Position numbers and translations under genes: made by a program. From Stenotrophomonas rhizophila (lineage in GTDB: Bacteria; Pseudomonadota; Gammaproteobacteria; Xanthomonadales; Xanthomonadaceae): a stretch of 64,000 nt of DNA. This document shows, in pieces, positions 44,391-54,906 of this stretch. Numbering within the stretch: the stretch's first letter is position 1; the number at the start of each line of letters is the position of its first letter. The stretch is from positions 291,001 through 355,000 of the forward strand of contig NZ_CP016294.1 in the NCBI RefSeq assembly GCF_001704155.1, written 5' to 3'. The notes under the pieces were generated by a model. That model made no database searches and was not told where the DNA came from. It worked only from the letters and a program-made list of their open reading frames with translations.

Positions 44391-45441
44391 ATGACCCCCG
44401 CACCACCGTCTCCGTCCCTCGAAGTCCTTGGCACCCCGGTCGCCTGGGCCGATGCCGAAGGCCGCGTCGCCGGCTGCAACCCGGCCTTTGCGCGCTGGCT
44501 GGGGGTAAGCGTGCGGCGCCTGCTCGGCCAGCCGCTGGCCTCGCTGGAGGTGCAGGGCGAGGCGCTGGCGCACTTCCTGGCGCGCGGCGAGCGCGACACC
44601 CTGCGCCTGCACCGGTTGGCGCTGGCCCTGCCCGGCGAGGCCCCGCGCTTTGCCGAAGGCTGGCTGAGCCGGCATGAGGAAGATGGCTGGCTGCTGGAAG
44701 CGCACCCGGTGGATGAATTCCCCGGGCTGGACCCGACCCAGGCCCTGCCCAGCGCCCTCAGTGCCGCCCTCAAAGGCCTGGCCCACGAGCTGCGCAACCC
44801 GCTGGCCGGCCTCAAGGGCGCGGCCCAGCTGCTGGCCCGTCGCAGCGCCCAGCGCGACCCGGAAGAGCGCGAGCTGATCGAGCTGATCGGCTCGGAGATC
44901 GAACGGCTGAACGGGCTGCTGGAACAGTTGTTGTCGCCGGCTCCGGCCGCGCCGCATGCGCCCCTCAACATCCACGCCTCTCTGGAGCGCGTGCTGCGCT
45001 TGGCCGAGAGCGAAGGCGGCTGGGCGGTGCGCCTGCAGCGCGATTACGACCCCAGCATTCCCGAATTCGACGGCGACGCCGACCGTCTCACCCAAGCGAT
45101 ATGGAACCTGGTGCGCAATGCGATCCAGGCCGGGGCGGGTACCGTCACCCTGCGCACCCGGGTGGAACATGGCGTGCGCATCGGCGACCAGCTGCAGCCG
45201 ATGGCGCTGCGCCTGGAGATCGCCGATGACGGCCGTGGCGTGCCCGAAACGCTGGCCGAGCACCTGTTCCTGCCGTTGGTCAGCGGCCGCGCCGAAGGCA
45301 CCGGGCTGGGCCTGGCGCTGGCCCAGCAGGTGGCACGGGAACACCGCGGCACGCTGACCTACCGCTCGCGCCCGGGGCATACCGTATTCACCGTGCATCT
45401 GCCGATCGGGCAGGGCACCCCCGCTGCCGAGGAGACCGCGC

Positions 45442-45452
<11 letters not shown>
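44391..45452 (+). CDS. ntrB: Nitrogen sensor kinase NtrB
   Basis: 353 residues from ATG 44391. A PAS domain occupies residues ~10-110 without membrane helices, as expected for cytoplasmic NtrB. The H-box HELRNPLAGLKGAAQLL carries the phosphorylated His. The catalytic region has the N-box NLVRNAIQAGA, the G1 box DDGRGVP and G2 EGTGLGLALA. NtrB autophosphorylates and, under PII control, phosphorylates or dephosphorylates NtrC. Its 3' end overlaps ntrC by 11 bp, so the two are translationally coupled. Confidence 0.94.
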
Positions 45453-46890
<1,438 letters not shown>

Positions 46891-46911
46891 ATCCCTGTTC
46901 ATGGCATGTAA

Positions 46912-46953
46912 GCACCGCGTCGCGGTGCCTTTCATGGTCCGTGGACGACCATG
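46912..46953 (+). terminator. Two hairpins after ntrC
   Basis: GCACCGC-GTC-GCGGTGC followed by CTTTC, then CATGGTC-CGTGGAC-GACCATG. The first is the more terminator-like; the second lies closer to the sodC start and could act in its leader. Confidence 0.45.
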
Positions 46954-46981
46954 ACGTTAGTTTGCACAGAAGGAGTTCCAC

Positions 46982-47551
46982 ATGCGTCGTTCCCACCTCG
47001 CCCTGCTGATCCCGTCACTGCTGGTGTTGGCCGCCTGTGGTTCCGCGCCCGAGCAGCGCAGCGCGCCGGTGCCGGCCGTACCGGTGGTGAGCACCGCCAA
47101 GCTGGCCGAAGCCAACCTGGCGCCTGCCTCGGCAAGTATTGTCAGCGGCCGTCTGGTGCTGGTGCCCGATGCGCAGGGCGTGCATATCACCGGCACCATC
47201 GGTGGGCTGCAGCCGTTGCAGACCGCCGCGTTCCACGTGCATGAGCGCGGTGACTGCAGTGCCGTTGACGCCAGCAGCGCGGGGGCGCATTTCAACCCGT
47301 TCAACCAGCCGCATGGCCGCAACAGCGCTGGGGCACATCACATTGGCGACATGGACAACCTGCGCGCCGACGCGCAGGGCCGGGTCAGCGTCGATGTACG
47401 CCTGCCAGCGGTTACCCTCGGCGGCGGTGCAGCCACCGACATCGTTGGCCGTGCGCTGGTGGTTCATGCCAACGCCGACGATTACCGCAGCCAGCCGGCA
47501 GGTAACGCCGGCGCCCGAATCGCCTGCGGCGTCATCCGGGTCACGCGCTGA
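46982..47551 (+). CDS. sodC: Copper-zinc superoxide dismutase, lipoprotein (first copy)
   Basis: 189 residues; lipobox LAACGS, so lipid-anchored in the periplasm. Copper ligands are visible in FHVHERGDC and in VVHANADDY. Zinc ligands occur in GAHFNPF, PHG and HHIGDMDN. The Cys of GDCS and of IACGVI form the family disulfide. AAGGAG precedes the ATG. It removes superoxide in the periplasm. A second sodC follows after 53 bp; both copies are diverged, so the duplication is old. Confidence 0.88.
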   Translation: MRRSHLALLIPSLLVLAACGSAPEQRSAPVPAVPVVSTAKLAEANLAPASASIVSGRLVLVPDAQGVHITGTIGGLQPLQTAAFHVHERGDCSAVDASSAGAHFNPFNQPHGRNSAGAHHIGDMDNLRADAQGRVSVDVRLPAVTLGGGAATDIVGRALVVHANADDYRSQPAGNAGARIACGVIRVTR

Positions 47552-47604
47552 ACGCGCTGTCCAATGACGTCGCTTTTTCCCTCGTTACCCGCAAGGAGAT
47601 CCAC

Positions 47605-48234
47605 ATGCGCCTGATCCATACCTCACTGTTCGCCGCCATTGCCGCCATCGGCCTGACCGCCTGCAACAAGCCGGCTGATGCGCCCGCCGCCGATCCCGCC
47701 ACCGCCACCCCGCCGATCGCCGAAACCGCGCGCACCACCGAAGCGCCGCCGGCCATGACCAGCGAAGCCCACGCCAACCACACCGCCGTGGCCGACCTTG
47801 CGCCGACCCAGGGCAATGACGTCAAGGGCAACGTGACCTTCAGCGTGGTCGACGGCAAGGTCCACGTGAAGGGCCAGGTCAGCGGCCTGAAGCCGAACAG
47901 CGAACACGGCTTCCACATCCATGAGAAGGGCGACTGCAGCGCGCCGAACGGCGACAGCGCTGGCGGCCACTTCAACCCGAGCAAGGAAGACCACGGCAAC
48001 GTGGCCACCACCCCGCACCACGGTGGCGACATCCCCAACATCAAGGCCGACGCCCAGGGCAACGCGGTGGTGGATGCAGCCGTGTCGACCAACGTCAACA
48101 TCGGCGAAGGCAACGACAGCGACATCATCGGTCGTGGCCTGATCGTGCATGCCGACCCGGACGACTACAAGACCCAGCCGACCGGCAACGCCGGTGCGCG
48201 CCTGGCGTGTGCGGTCATCAAAGCCGCACCGTAA
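47605..48234 (+). CDS. sodC: Copper-zinc superoxide dismutase, lipoprotein (second copy)
   Basis: 209 residues; lipobox GLTACNK, then a ~40-residue Ala/Pro/Thr-rich spacer before the enzyme domain. Metal motifs are FHIHEKGDC, GGHFNPS, DHG, HHGGDIPN and IVHADPDDY, with the disulfide Cys in GDCS and LACAVI. Compared with the first copy it has a longer linker and a more standard core. AAGGAG lies before ATG 47605. It ends at a SMAG unit and a terminator. Confidence 0.92.
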   Translation: MRLIHTSLFAAIAAIGLTACNKPADAPAADPATATPPIAETARTTEAPPAMTSEAHANHTAVADLAPTQGNDVKGNVTFSVVDGKVHVKGQVSGLKPNSEHGFHIHEKGDCSAPNGDSAGGHFNPSKEDHGNVATTPHHGGDIPNIKADAQGNAVVDAAVSTNVNIGEGNDSDIIGRGLIVHADPDDYKTQPTGNAGARLACAVIKAAP

Positions 48235-48237
48235 CCG

Positions 48238-48328
48238 GTAGCGCCGGCCGTTGGCCGGCCCCGTGAAACGAAGAACGCCGGCATCGCCGGCGTTTTTCTT
48301 GAACGGTAGCGCCACGCCCTGCGTGGCG
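48238..48328 (+). repeat. Two SMAG palindromes flanking a terminator after sodC
   Basis: GTAG at 48238 begins a palindrome with stem GCCGGCC / GGCCGGC. GTAG at 48306 begins a second with stem GCCACGC / GCGTGGC. Both point the same way. Between them lies the sodC terminator. Confidence 0.7.
48274..48300 (+). terminator. Rho-independent terminator after sodC
   Basis: AACGCCGGC-ATC-GCCGGCGTT followed by TTTCTT. Confidence 0.88.
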
Positions 48329-48342
48329 GCGCGGCGTCACCG

Positions 48343-49230
48343 TCAGCGGGTCAACAATTCCCGCGCATCCTGGCCCGCTTCGCAATGCACGAACAGCACC
48401 GGCAGCCCGTGCGCTTCCAGCACGGCAGCCATCTGCCGCTGGCGCATCAGGTACTGCTCGTAAATGCCCTGCAGGCGATCGCAGTTGCCCTTGTCGTGGC
48501 TGTAGTAGCTGCACCAGCCGGCCGGATCGAACAGTGCCATACGCACTTCGCCGTCAGCGTATCGAAGCAGCGGTTCCGGCGCTCTGTCCAGCCACTGCTC
48601 AGACTGCGGCGCCATCAGCGCCGTTTCTATCAGCGGCCACAACTCGGCCAGGCCCTGGTTGTCGTATTGCATCGACATCATCGCGGCCAGGTCGTTCACC
48701 GTGAAATACCGGGCGTGCTCGATCTGCGCGCCGAAGGCGTTCTGCGCCTGCAGGGCGGTATCGGCCTGGGCCATGCCCTGGGCCAGCAGCACCTCTTCCA
48801 GTGCTTCGGCTACGGCCGTGGTCTGGGCCACGTCGGTGCCCGTCAGCAGGAACGGCACCACGCGCAGGCCACCGCCGGTGAGGCTCGCATCGGCCTGGAA
48901 CGGCAGCGGCACTTCGCCGTCGGCACCGGCGCCGAACGCCAGCAGGCGCGGGCCTTCGTTGCGGCCGGGCGCACGCATCTGCAGTTCTTCCAGGCGGCGG
49001 TGGATCGGCCAGCCGGGGCGCAGAACTTCGGCGGGGTCGAAATGGGCGCCGGCGAACACGAAATCGAGTCCGCTCACGCCGGGCACCAGCTTGGCGAGGT
49101 CGCGGCCAACGCGGTCGGCCAGTTCGCCCGCCTGCGCGGATGTCAGGGCCGCGTGGCGGGGGGCGTCTCCTCCGGCCAGTTCCAATGCCAGTACGCCAAG
49201 GGCATTCATGCCGGGGTCGGGTTTGCTCAT
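48343..49230 (-). CDS. Conserved hypothetical protein
   Basis: 295 residues; no signal peptide, membrane helix or domain that I recognise. The sequence is balanced, with conserved-looking stretches (VPGVSGLDFVFAGAHFDPAE, FDPAGWCSYYSHDKGN) and behaves as a soluble cytoplasmic protein. The start at 49230 has no strong ribosome binding site; ATG 49209 (MNALGVLALEL) is an alternative. It is divergent from the thiolase gene and convergent with sodC. Confidence 0.65.
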   Translation of the reverse strand: MSKPDPGMNALGVLALELAGGDAPRHAALTSAQAGELADRVGRDLAKLVPGVSGLDFVFAGAHFDPAEVLRPGWPIHRRLEELQMRAPGRNEGPRLLAFGAGADGEVPLPFQADASLTGGGLRVVPFLLTGTDVAQTTAVAEALEEVLLAQGMAQADTALQAQNAFGAQIEHARYFTVNDLAAMMSMQYDNQGLAELWPLIETALMAPQSEQWLDRAPEPLLRYADGEVRMALFDPAGWCSYYSHDKGNCDRLQGIYEQYLMRQRQMAAVLEAHGLPVLFVHCEAGQDARELLTR

Positions 49231-49337
49231 GGGTTCACAGTTGGCCCATCACAGGGCGGCAGCTACACTTGGCCCCATTATGCCTGCTCCTTCGTGCAGG
49301 CCATGTTGCAGACACCCCTCCCATGCCAGGTATCTCC

Positions 49338-50618
49338 ATGCCCAACGCTCGTCCCGTCGCCATTCTCGGTGGCGTCCGCATTCCGTTCTGCCGCCAGAAC
49401 ACCGCCTATTCGGACGTTGGCAACCTGGGCATGTCGGTACGTACGCTCGGCGCGCTGGTGGAACGGTTCGGCCTGCACGGGCAACAGCTGGGCGAAGTGG
49501 CGATGGGCGCGGTGATCAAGCATTCCAGCGACTGGAACCTGGGCCGCGAAGCCACGCTGTCTTCGGGCCTGTCCCCGCTCACCCCGGGCATCACCATGCA
49601 GCGCGCCTGCGGCACCTCGCTGGACACGATCATCGCGGTGGCCAACAAGATCGCGCTGGGCCAGATCGAATCGGGCATCGGCGGCGGTTCGGACACCACC
49701 TCCGACGTGCCGATCGTGTACGGCAAGAAGCTGCGCGCGCGCCTGCTGGCCGCCAACCGCGCCAAGACCACCGGCGACAAGATCAAGGCGATCGTGCGCG
49801 GCTTCAAGCTGGGCGAACTGAAGCCGGAATTCCCGGGCGTGGCCGAACCGCGCACCGGCAAGAGCATGGGCGACCACTGCGAAGACATGGCCAAGGAGTG
49901 GAACATCTCCCGCGATTCGCAGGACGAGTGGGCGGTGTCCTCGCACAAGAAGCTGGCCGCGGCCTATGAACGTGGTTTCTTCAATGACCTGATCGCGCCG
50001 TTCCGTGGCGTGGAGCGCGACAACATCCTGCGCGCGGACACCTCGCTGGAAAAGCTGGCCACGCTGAAGCCGGCCTTCGACAAGGTCTCCGGGCGTGGCA
50101 CGCTCACCGCCGCCAACTCCACCCCGCTCACCGATGGTGCGTCGGCGGTGCTGCTGGCCAGCGAGGAATGGGCGCGCGCGCATGGCCACGAGCCGCTGGC
50201 CTACCTGCGTGATTCGCAGGTGGCCGCCGTTGATTTCGTGCACGGCGAAGGCCTGCTGATGGCGCCGACCATCGCGGTTCCGGAAATGCTCAAGCGCAAT
50301 GGCCTGACGCTGCAGGATTTCGACATCTACGAAATCCATGAAGCCTTCGCCGCGCAGGTGCTGTGCACCCTGCGGGCGTGGGAAAGCGAAGACTACTGCC
50401 GCAACCGCCTGGGCCTGGATGCGCCGCTGGGCAGGATCGACCCGGCCAAGATCAATCCGCTGGGGTCGTCGCTGGCCACCGGCCATCCGTTTGCGGCTAC
50501 CGGGGCGCGCGTGATCGCCACGGCGGCCAAGCAGCTGGCCGAACGCGGCGGTGGCCGCGCGCTGGTGTCGATCTGCACCGCCGGCGGCATGGGCGTGGTG
50601 GCGATCGTCGAACGCTGA
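49338..50618 (+). CDS. Acetyl-CoA C-acyltransferase, FadI-like thiolase
   Basis: 426 residues from ATG 49338 (ATG 49323, five codons earlier, is possible). The acyl-accepting Cys is in QRACGTSLDT, followed by IHEAFAAQ, TGHPFAATGAR and the C-terminal base Cys in SICTAGGMG, all thiolase hallmarks. Length and insertions resemble FadI, the beta subunit of the anaerobic-type fatty-acid oxidation complex, but no fadJ is adjacent. It thiolytically cleaves 3-ketoacyl-CoA or condenses acetyl-CoA. It ends at a bidirectional terminator. Confidence 0.88.
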   Translation: MPNARPVAILGGVRIPFCRQNTAYSDVGNLGMSVRTLGALVERFGLHGQQLGEVAMGAVIKHSSDWNLGREATLSSGLSPLTPGITMQRACGTSLDTIIAVANKIALGQIESGIGGGSDTTSDVPIVYGKKLRARLLAANRAKTTGDKIKAIVRGFKLGELKPEFPGVAEPRTGKSMGDHCEDMAKEWNISRDSQDEWAVSSHKKLAAAYERGFFNDLIAPFRGVERDNILRADTSLEKLATLKPAFDKVSGRGTLTAANSTPLTDGASAVLLASEEWARAHGHEPLAYLRDSQVAAVDFVHGEGLLMAPTIAVPEMLKRNGLTLQDFDIYEIHEAFAAQVLCTLRAWESEDYCRNRLGLDAPLGRIDPAKINPLGSSLATGHPFAATGARVIATAAKQLAERGGGRALVSICTAGGMGVVAIVER

Positions 50619-50634
50619 GTCGTTCGCATCGCGC

Positions 50635-50667
50635 AAAAAAAAGGCCGCCCGGTTGGGCGGCCTTTTT
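50635..50667. terminator. Bidirectional terminator between thiolase and hemY
   Basis: AAAAAAAAGGCCGCCC-GGTT then GGGCGGCCTTTTT: an 8-bp stem with an A-run before and a T-run after, serving both convergent genes. Confidence 0.92.
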
Positions 50668-50680
50668 GTTGGGGACGGCG

Positions 50681-51994
50681 TCAGCGGATTGGGTTGCCGT
50701 ATTCATCGCGCTCGTCGCGATGGATGTCACGCACCGGCAGCGGTTCGCTCATCAAGGATTGTTCTTCGACCGTGGCGCGTTCGGGCACTACGGCCGCCAG
50801 TGGGGCGACCGGGCGGGCGAGCACCACGCTGTCTTCGCCGCGCTGCTGGCGCAGGGCGTTGATGTAGCACTGCGCGGCCAGCGCGGGTTCGCCGCGTGCG
50901 GTGAAAACCTCACCCAGCGCTTCCCAGGCGGGGGAGCCGGCGCCGGCGGCGATGGCACGGTGCAGGTAATCCTCGGCCTGGACGTGCTCGCCCTGGCGCG
51001 CGGCGATGCGGCCGAGCGCCAGCAGCAGGGCCGGGCTGGACGGCTGCTGGCCCAGCCAGCGCTGCAGATTGGCCTGGCGGGTGGCCAGCTTCTCCACCGG
51101 CATCTGACCGTACAGCGTCACCAGCGATTCGTCCCAGCGCGTATCCAGCGCCTGTTCCAGGTTGAGCAGGGCCGGTTCATCCCAATCCAGCGCCACGGCG
51201 CGCAGCGCGTAGGCCGACACCACATCGGGGTCGCTGCGCAGGGCCTTCGGGGTGGCTTCCCACTGCGCGGCCAGCGCATTCACATCGCCCGCCTCCAGCA
51301 GCGACTGCGCGGCCAGGCGCACTTCCAGTTCGGCCACGGCCTCATCGGGCAGCACCTTCTGCTTGCGCAGCGCGCCCAGCTGGCCGTAGGCCTCGTGCGC
51401 GCGGTCGGCACGTGCCAACGCTTCGGTGCGCAGCCACAGGCCGCGTGGCGGCAGCGGCTGGATGCCCGGGGCATCCAGCGCGTTGATCGCATCAACCGGG
51501 CGCTCCTGCTGCAGCAGGCGTTCGGCCTGCATCAGCGCATAGGCGGTGGCATCAGTGGTGGACAGGCGCTGCAGGTACTGGTCCACCGCGGCCTGGTCCC
51601 CGCGCGCTTCGGCGCTGCGGATGGCGGTCACGTAGGCCACCGCGCTCACTTCTTCGTCTTCGGCGGCGGTGCCCAGCAGCCTCTCGGCGCGCTGCCAGTG
51701 GCCGTACTCGTGCGCCTGCATGCCTTCGATCAGGCGGGCGCGGCCCTGCTTGCGGCGGTAGCGGCCCCAGGCACGGAACGGCGAGGCCACCAGGCTCCAC
51801 AGCAGCCACAGCACCAGCAGGCCCACCAGCACCATCAGTGCCACCTGCGGCACGGTGGAGCGGTAATCGTTGCCGCCGGCGCGGTAGATCACCTCGCCGT
51901 ACTGGCGCAGCGATTCGGTGCCCAGCCATTGCGCGGCCACCACGCCCAGTACCACGGCCAGCAACAGCACCACCACGGATTGAATCGGCTTCAT
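50681..51994 (-). CDS. hemY: HemY-type TPR membrane protein of heme operon
   Basis: 437 residues. Two membrane helices (residues ~5-23 and 50-70) are followed by a TPR-rich periplasmic or cytoplasmic region (HRAIAAGAGSPAWEALGEVF). HemY proteins of gammaproteobacteria lie behind hemX but are not protoporphyrinogen oxidases; their role in heme metabolism or envelope function is unclear. The start lies 3 bp after the hemX stop, so the genes are coupled. Confidence 0.85.
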   Translation of the reverse strand: MKPIQSVVVLLLAVVLGVVAAQWLGTESLRQYGEVIYRAGGNDYRSTVPQVALMVLVGLLVLWLLWSLVASPFRAWGRYRRKQGRARLIEGMQAHEYGHWQRAERLLGTAAEDEEVSAVAYVTAIRSAEARGDQAAVDQYLQRLSTTDATAYALMQAERLLQQERPVDAINALDAPGIQPLPPRGLWLRTEALARADRAHEAYGQLGALRKQKVLPDEAVAELEVRLAAQSLLEAGDVNALAAQWEATPKALRSDPDVVSAYALRAVALDWDEPALLNLEQALDTRWDESLVTLYGQMPVEKLATRQANLQRWLGQQPSSPALLLALGRIAARQGEHVQAEDYLHRAIAAGAGSPAWEALGEVFTARGEPALAAQCYINALRQQRGEDSVVLARPVAPLAAVVPERATVEEQSLMSEPLPVRDIHRDERDEYGNPIR

Positions 51995-51997
51995 GTA

Positions 51998-52969
51998 TCA
52001 ACTCCCATCGCGCATGGCGCGCAGTTGCTGCAGGGTGCTGCCCAGTTCGGGCAGCGGCGGGCGTAGCACTTGGGTGCGCAACTGCTGCAGTTCACCACGA
52101 CGCTCGCGCAGGCCGGGTGAATCCGGCCACAGCCGCGGCATCCACAGCACCACCCGGTCCAATGCCTGTTCGAAACCGGCCTGGTCGCCGCGTTCAACCG
52201 CGGCACGGGCCAGGGTCAGCTCCAACTGCAGCGAATCCCACGCGGCGGTGCGCTCGGCGCGGGTCAGGGGGCCCTGCACTGCGGTGGGGGTGATGGTCAC
52301 GAACGGGGCCAGCACGTGGTGCCACCACGGCGGCGCAGCGGTGTCCGTCGCCGGAGCGATCTGTTCCGGCAACGCCAGCAGCGACTGCGAGAAGCTGCCA
52401 AGGCGCTGGTTGATGCCGGCGCGCACGCCCGGGCCGAGGGCATCGACCGCATTGCGTTCCTGCATCAGCGCTTGGCGCAGGTTGAGGAATTCGGTGCCCT
52501 GGACGTCTTCCAGCGCCGTGGCGGCCAGTGCATACAGCCGCTTGGCGCCCTCCACGTCATCGGCGAAGGCCAGGCGTTGGCCGGCCTGGCTGAGCAGCAG
52601 TTCGGCCTCCTCCAGCTGCAGCGCCTGCGCGTTGTGGCGGGTGCTGTCGGCCAGCCGTGCCAGGTTCTCTTCCAGCAGGGCGTTGCGCTGGCTCAGGCCC
52701 AGCATTTCATCGCGCAGCACCCGGTTGGTGGCGGCCGCATCCTGCACCCGCTGCGAGGTGGAGCGCTGGTCGCGGCGCAGCGCTTCCACGCTTCCGGCCA
52801 GGCCCTGCACCAGCACGGCGGCATCGGCCTCGCGCTGCGCGACACGCGCCTGCTGCGCCTGCCATTGGGTCCAGCCCCACGCGGCGCCACCGGCCACCAC
52901 CGCAAGCGCGGCAAGCGGCACGATCCAGCGCAGCGGTCGGTGGGGCGGGGGCGGAACCATGTCGTTCAT
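51998..52969 (-). CDS. hemX: HemX-like membrane protein
   Basis: 323 residues. A short cytoplasmic N-terminus, one membrane helix (residues ~15-33), then a long coiled-coil and helical region (ADAAVLVQGLAGSVEALRRD, LLEENLARLADSTRHNAQAL). It matches HemX of proteobacteria, often labelled uroporphyrinogen-III C-methyltransferase although no SAM-binding motif is present here. It lies in the operon hemD-hemX-hemY. Confidence 0.85.
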   Translation of the reverse strand: MNDMVPPPPHRPLRWIVPLAALAVVAGGAAWGWTQWQAQQARVAQREADAAVLVQGLAGSVEALRRDQRSTSQRVQDAAATNRVLRDEMLGLSQRNALLEENLARLADSTRHNAQALQLEEAELLLSQAGQRLAFADDVEGAKRLYALAATALEDVQGTEFLNLRQALMQERNAVDALGPGVRAGINQRLGSFSQSLLALPEQIAPATDTAAPPWWHHVLAPFVTITPTAVQGPLTRAERTAAWDSLQLELTLARAAVERGDQAGFEQALDRVVLWMPRLWPDSPGLRERRGELQQLRTQVLRPPLPELGSTLQQLRAMRDGS

Positions 52970-53077
52970 GCAGGCATCCTTGTCGACCGCGCCGGTGCAT
53001 TCACGAGCTGGCGATCGACGAAGTGCACAGCATCGCTCGCCGCCCGCAGGCCCTGCAAGGCCGCAAACGACCCCTGT

Positions 53078-53854
53078 TCAGGAAGTTGCTGCGGTGGTGA
53101 CAGCCGCGTGTGCGGCCTGCGCCAGCTGTGCCGGCAGCGGGCCGGCGGCGAGGGTGACCCGGGTGAATCCGGCGTCCGTCGCCAGAGCGGCCAAGCGCTC
53201 GCTGGCGGCCACCACATGCGCCTGGCGAAGCTGCGCCAGCAGGTCCGCCGGCAGCTGTTGGCTGAGCAGCGCCAGGGCCTCGGCACTGCTCAGCGCCAGC
53301 ACCCACGGCCCGGCCTGGTGGCGCAGCCGCTGCAGTTGCCGGGGCGGCAGGCGCAGCGCTCTGCGCTGGTAAACATCCACCCGCTGCAACGTCGCGCCAC
53401 GTTCCTGCAGCGTACTGGCGATGATGCCGCGCCCGCCGGGGGCGGTAACCAGCGCCGCGCGCAGGCCCTGCAGCTGGGCCAGCGCCGGCAGGTCGAGCAG
53501 GCCTTCGCTGTCCATCCGGGTGGGAGCCACCACGTTGTCAACGCCATGCCCGCGCAGCGCAGCGGCAGTGCCGGCGCCTACCGCCAGCCAGGTGCCGGCG
53601 TGCGGGGCCTGCAGCGGCTGCAGCCGCGCGGCGGCATGCACCGCCGCCGGGCTGCTGAACACCACGCGGTCCGCGCCCAGCGCCTGGGCCAGGGCCGCGC
53701 GGGTGCCCGCATCGTGGCGCGCCACCAGGGCCCACGGCGACAAGCCGATCACCTGCGCGCCCAGCGCTTCGGCCGCGCGCCGCAGCGGTGCGTGCTGGCC
53801 GCGCGGGCGCAGCGACACCAGGGTCCAATCCGGCACATGTGCGTGGCTGTTCAT
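53078..53854 (-). CDS. hemD: Uroporphyrinogen-III synthase
   Basis: 258 residues from ATG 53854 (another ATG three codons upstream). Two-lobed HemD fold: SLRPRGQHAPLRRAAEALGA starts lobe one, VVFSSPAAVHA and LTLAAGPLP-like segments are family marks, and VDVYQRRALRLPP is the hinge. It cyclises hydroxymethylbilane to uroporphyrinogen III in heme and siroheme synthesis. It is first gene of hemD-hemX-hemY (108 bp to hemX). hemC, often next to hemD, is not in the window. Confidence 0.88.
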   Translation of the reverse strand: MNSHAHVPDWTLVSLRPRGQHAPLRRAAEALGAQVIGLSPWALVARHDAGTRAALAQALGADRVVFSSPAAVHAAARLQPLQAPHAGTWLAVGAGTAAALRGHGVDNVVAPTRMDSEGLLDLPALAQLQGLRAALVTAPGGRGIIASTLQERGATLQRVDVYQRRALRLPPRQLQRLRHQAGPWVLALSSAEALALLSQQLPADLLAQLRQAHVVAASERLAALATDAGFTRVTLAAGPLPAQLAQAAHAAVTTAATS

Positions 53855-53897
53855 TGCGGGCATTATGCGAGGCCTTCGTTGCAACGTCGCCGTACTG

Positions 53898-54368
53898 ATG
53901 TCTGAACAAGATTCCCTCCCTGCGCATCTGGCCGCACTGCAGCAGGTGCTGGAGCGCATGCCACCGGTAGCGGCCATGCAGATCCGCGTGGACGCCTATG
54001 CCGATGGCGTGCTGGCCCTGCGCGCGCCGCTGGCCGCCAACGTCAATGACAAGGGCAACGCCTTCGGCGGCAGCCTGTCTTCCGCGCTGACCCTGTCCGG
54101 CTGGGCGCTGGTCACCCTGCGCCTGCGTCTGGCCGGCTTCGATGCCGATGTCTACGTGGCCGACAGCCACGTGCGCTACCTGGCCCCGGTCTACGAGGAC
54201 CTGCTGGCCCAGGCGCAGGCGGCCGACGATGCGGACTGGGACACCTTCCTGGCCACCTTCGCCCAGCGCGGCAAGGCCCGCATCGAGGTGGTGGCCCGCC
54301 AGCCCGGCGAGGCCGGCAAGCCCGCAGCTGAACTGACCGGACGTTTCGTTGCCTTCGCAAGGCGGTAG
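53898..54368 (+). CDS. YiiD-type hotdog thioesterase domain protein
   Basis: 156 residues from ATG 53898. APLAANVNDKGNAFGGSLSS is the characteristic segment of the YiiD C-terminal (putative thioesterase) family, followed by SHVRYLAPV. E. coli YiiD carries an extra GNAT domain that is missing here. Substrate unknown. It is divergent from hemD with only 43 bp between starts. Confidence 0.82.
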   Translation: MSEQDSLPAHLAALQQVLERMPPVAAMQIRVDAYADGVLALRAPLAANVNDKGNAFGGSLSSALTLSGWALVTLRLRLAGFDADVYVADSHVRYLAPVYEDLLAQAQAADDADWDTFLATFAQRGKARIEVVARQPGEAGKPAAELTGRFVAFARR

Positions 54369-54398
54369 GATGGGCGCCTTGCCGATTGGGGAATTCGC

Positions 54399-54833
54399 AT
54401 GCGTCGCACCTTCCAGATCCTGCTGCTGGCCTTGCTGGCCCTGACTTCCGTGTCGGCATTCGCCGGCGAGCAGAAAACCACCAAGAAGCAGCGCAAGCAG
54501 CTCGAGGAAACCCAGGTCAAGTACGACTCGACCATGCGCTGGGGCACCGTGGAAGACATGCTGCCGTACCTGGACCCGGCCTACGCCAAGGAGCACCCGC
54601 TGACCGACCTGGAACTGCGCAGGTTCGAGCAGGTGAAGATCTCCAGCTACCGCGCCGGCGACAACGTGCCGCTGCCCGACGGCCGGATCGGCCGCAATGC
54701 CGAGGTCCGGGTGATCAATATCAACACCCAGTCCGAACGTTCGGTGCGGGTCAAGGAAATCTGGCGCTGGGATGCCGAGGGCAAGCGCTGGCTGCAGGCC
54801 AGTGGGCTGCCGGACCTGTGGCAGGAATCCTGA
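54399..54833 (+). CDS. Exported hypothetical protein
   Basis: 144 residues with a signal peptide (cleavage near AFAGEQ). The mature part begins with a Lys/Gln-rich stretch and continues as a small mixed fold (LPYLDPAYAKEHPLTDLELR, VRVKEIWRWDAEGKRW). No domain recognised; proteins like this recur in the Xanthomonadaceae. It lies 30 bp after the thioesterase gene. Confidence 0.65.
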   Translation: MRRTFQILLLALLALTSVSAFAGEQKTTKKQRKQLEETQVKYDSTMRWGTVEDMLPYLDPAYAKEHPLTDLELRRFEQVKISSYRAGDNVPLPDGRIGRNAEVRVININTQSERSVRVKEIWRWDAEGKRWLQASGLPDLWQES

Positions 54834-54906
54834 GCTGGCCCAGGGCTGGACGCCGGTTCGCCCGCATGTGCGACAATCGGCGCCCGCTAATCGACCCGTG
54901 ATCTAA

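Noticed and set aside
51998-52969. Calling HemX an active uroporphyrinogen-III methyltransferase
   Set aside because: The protein is a membrane-anchored coiled coil without SAM-binding motifs; the enzyme name is a database carry-over.
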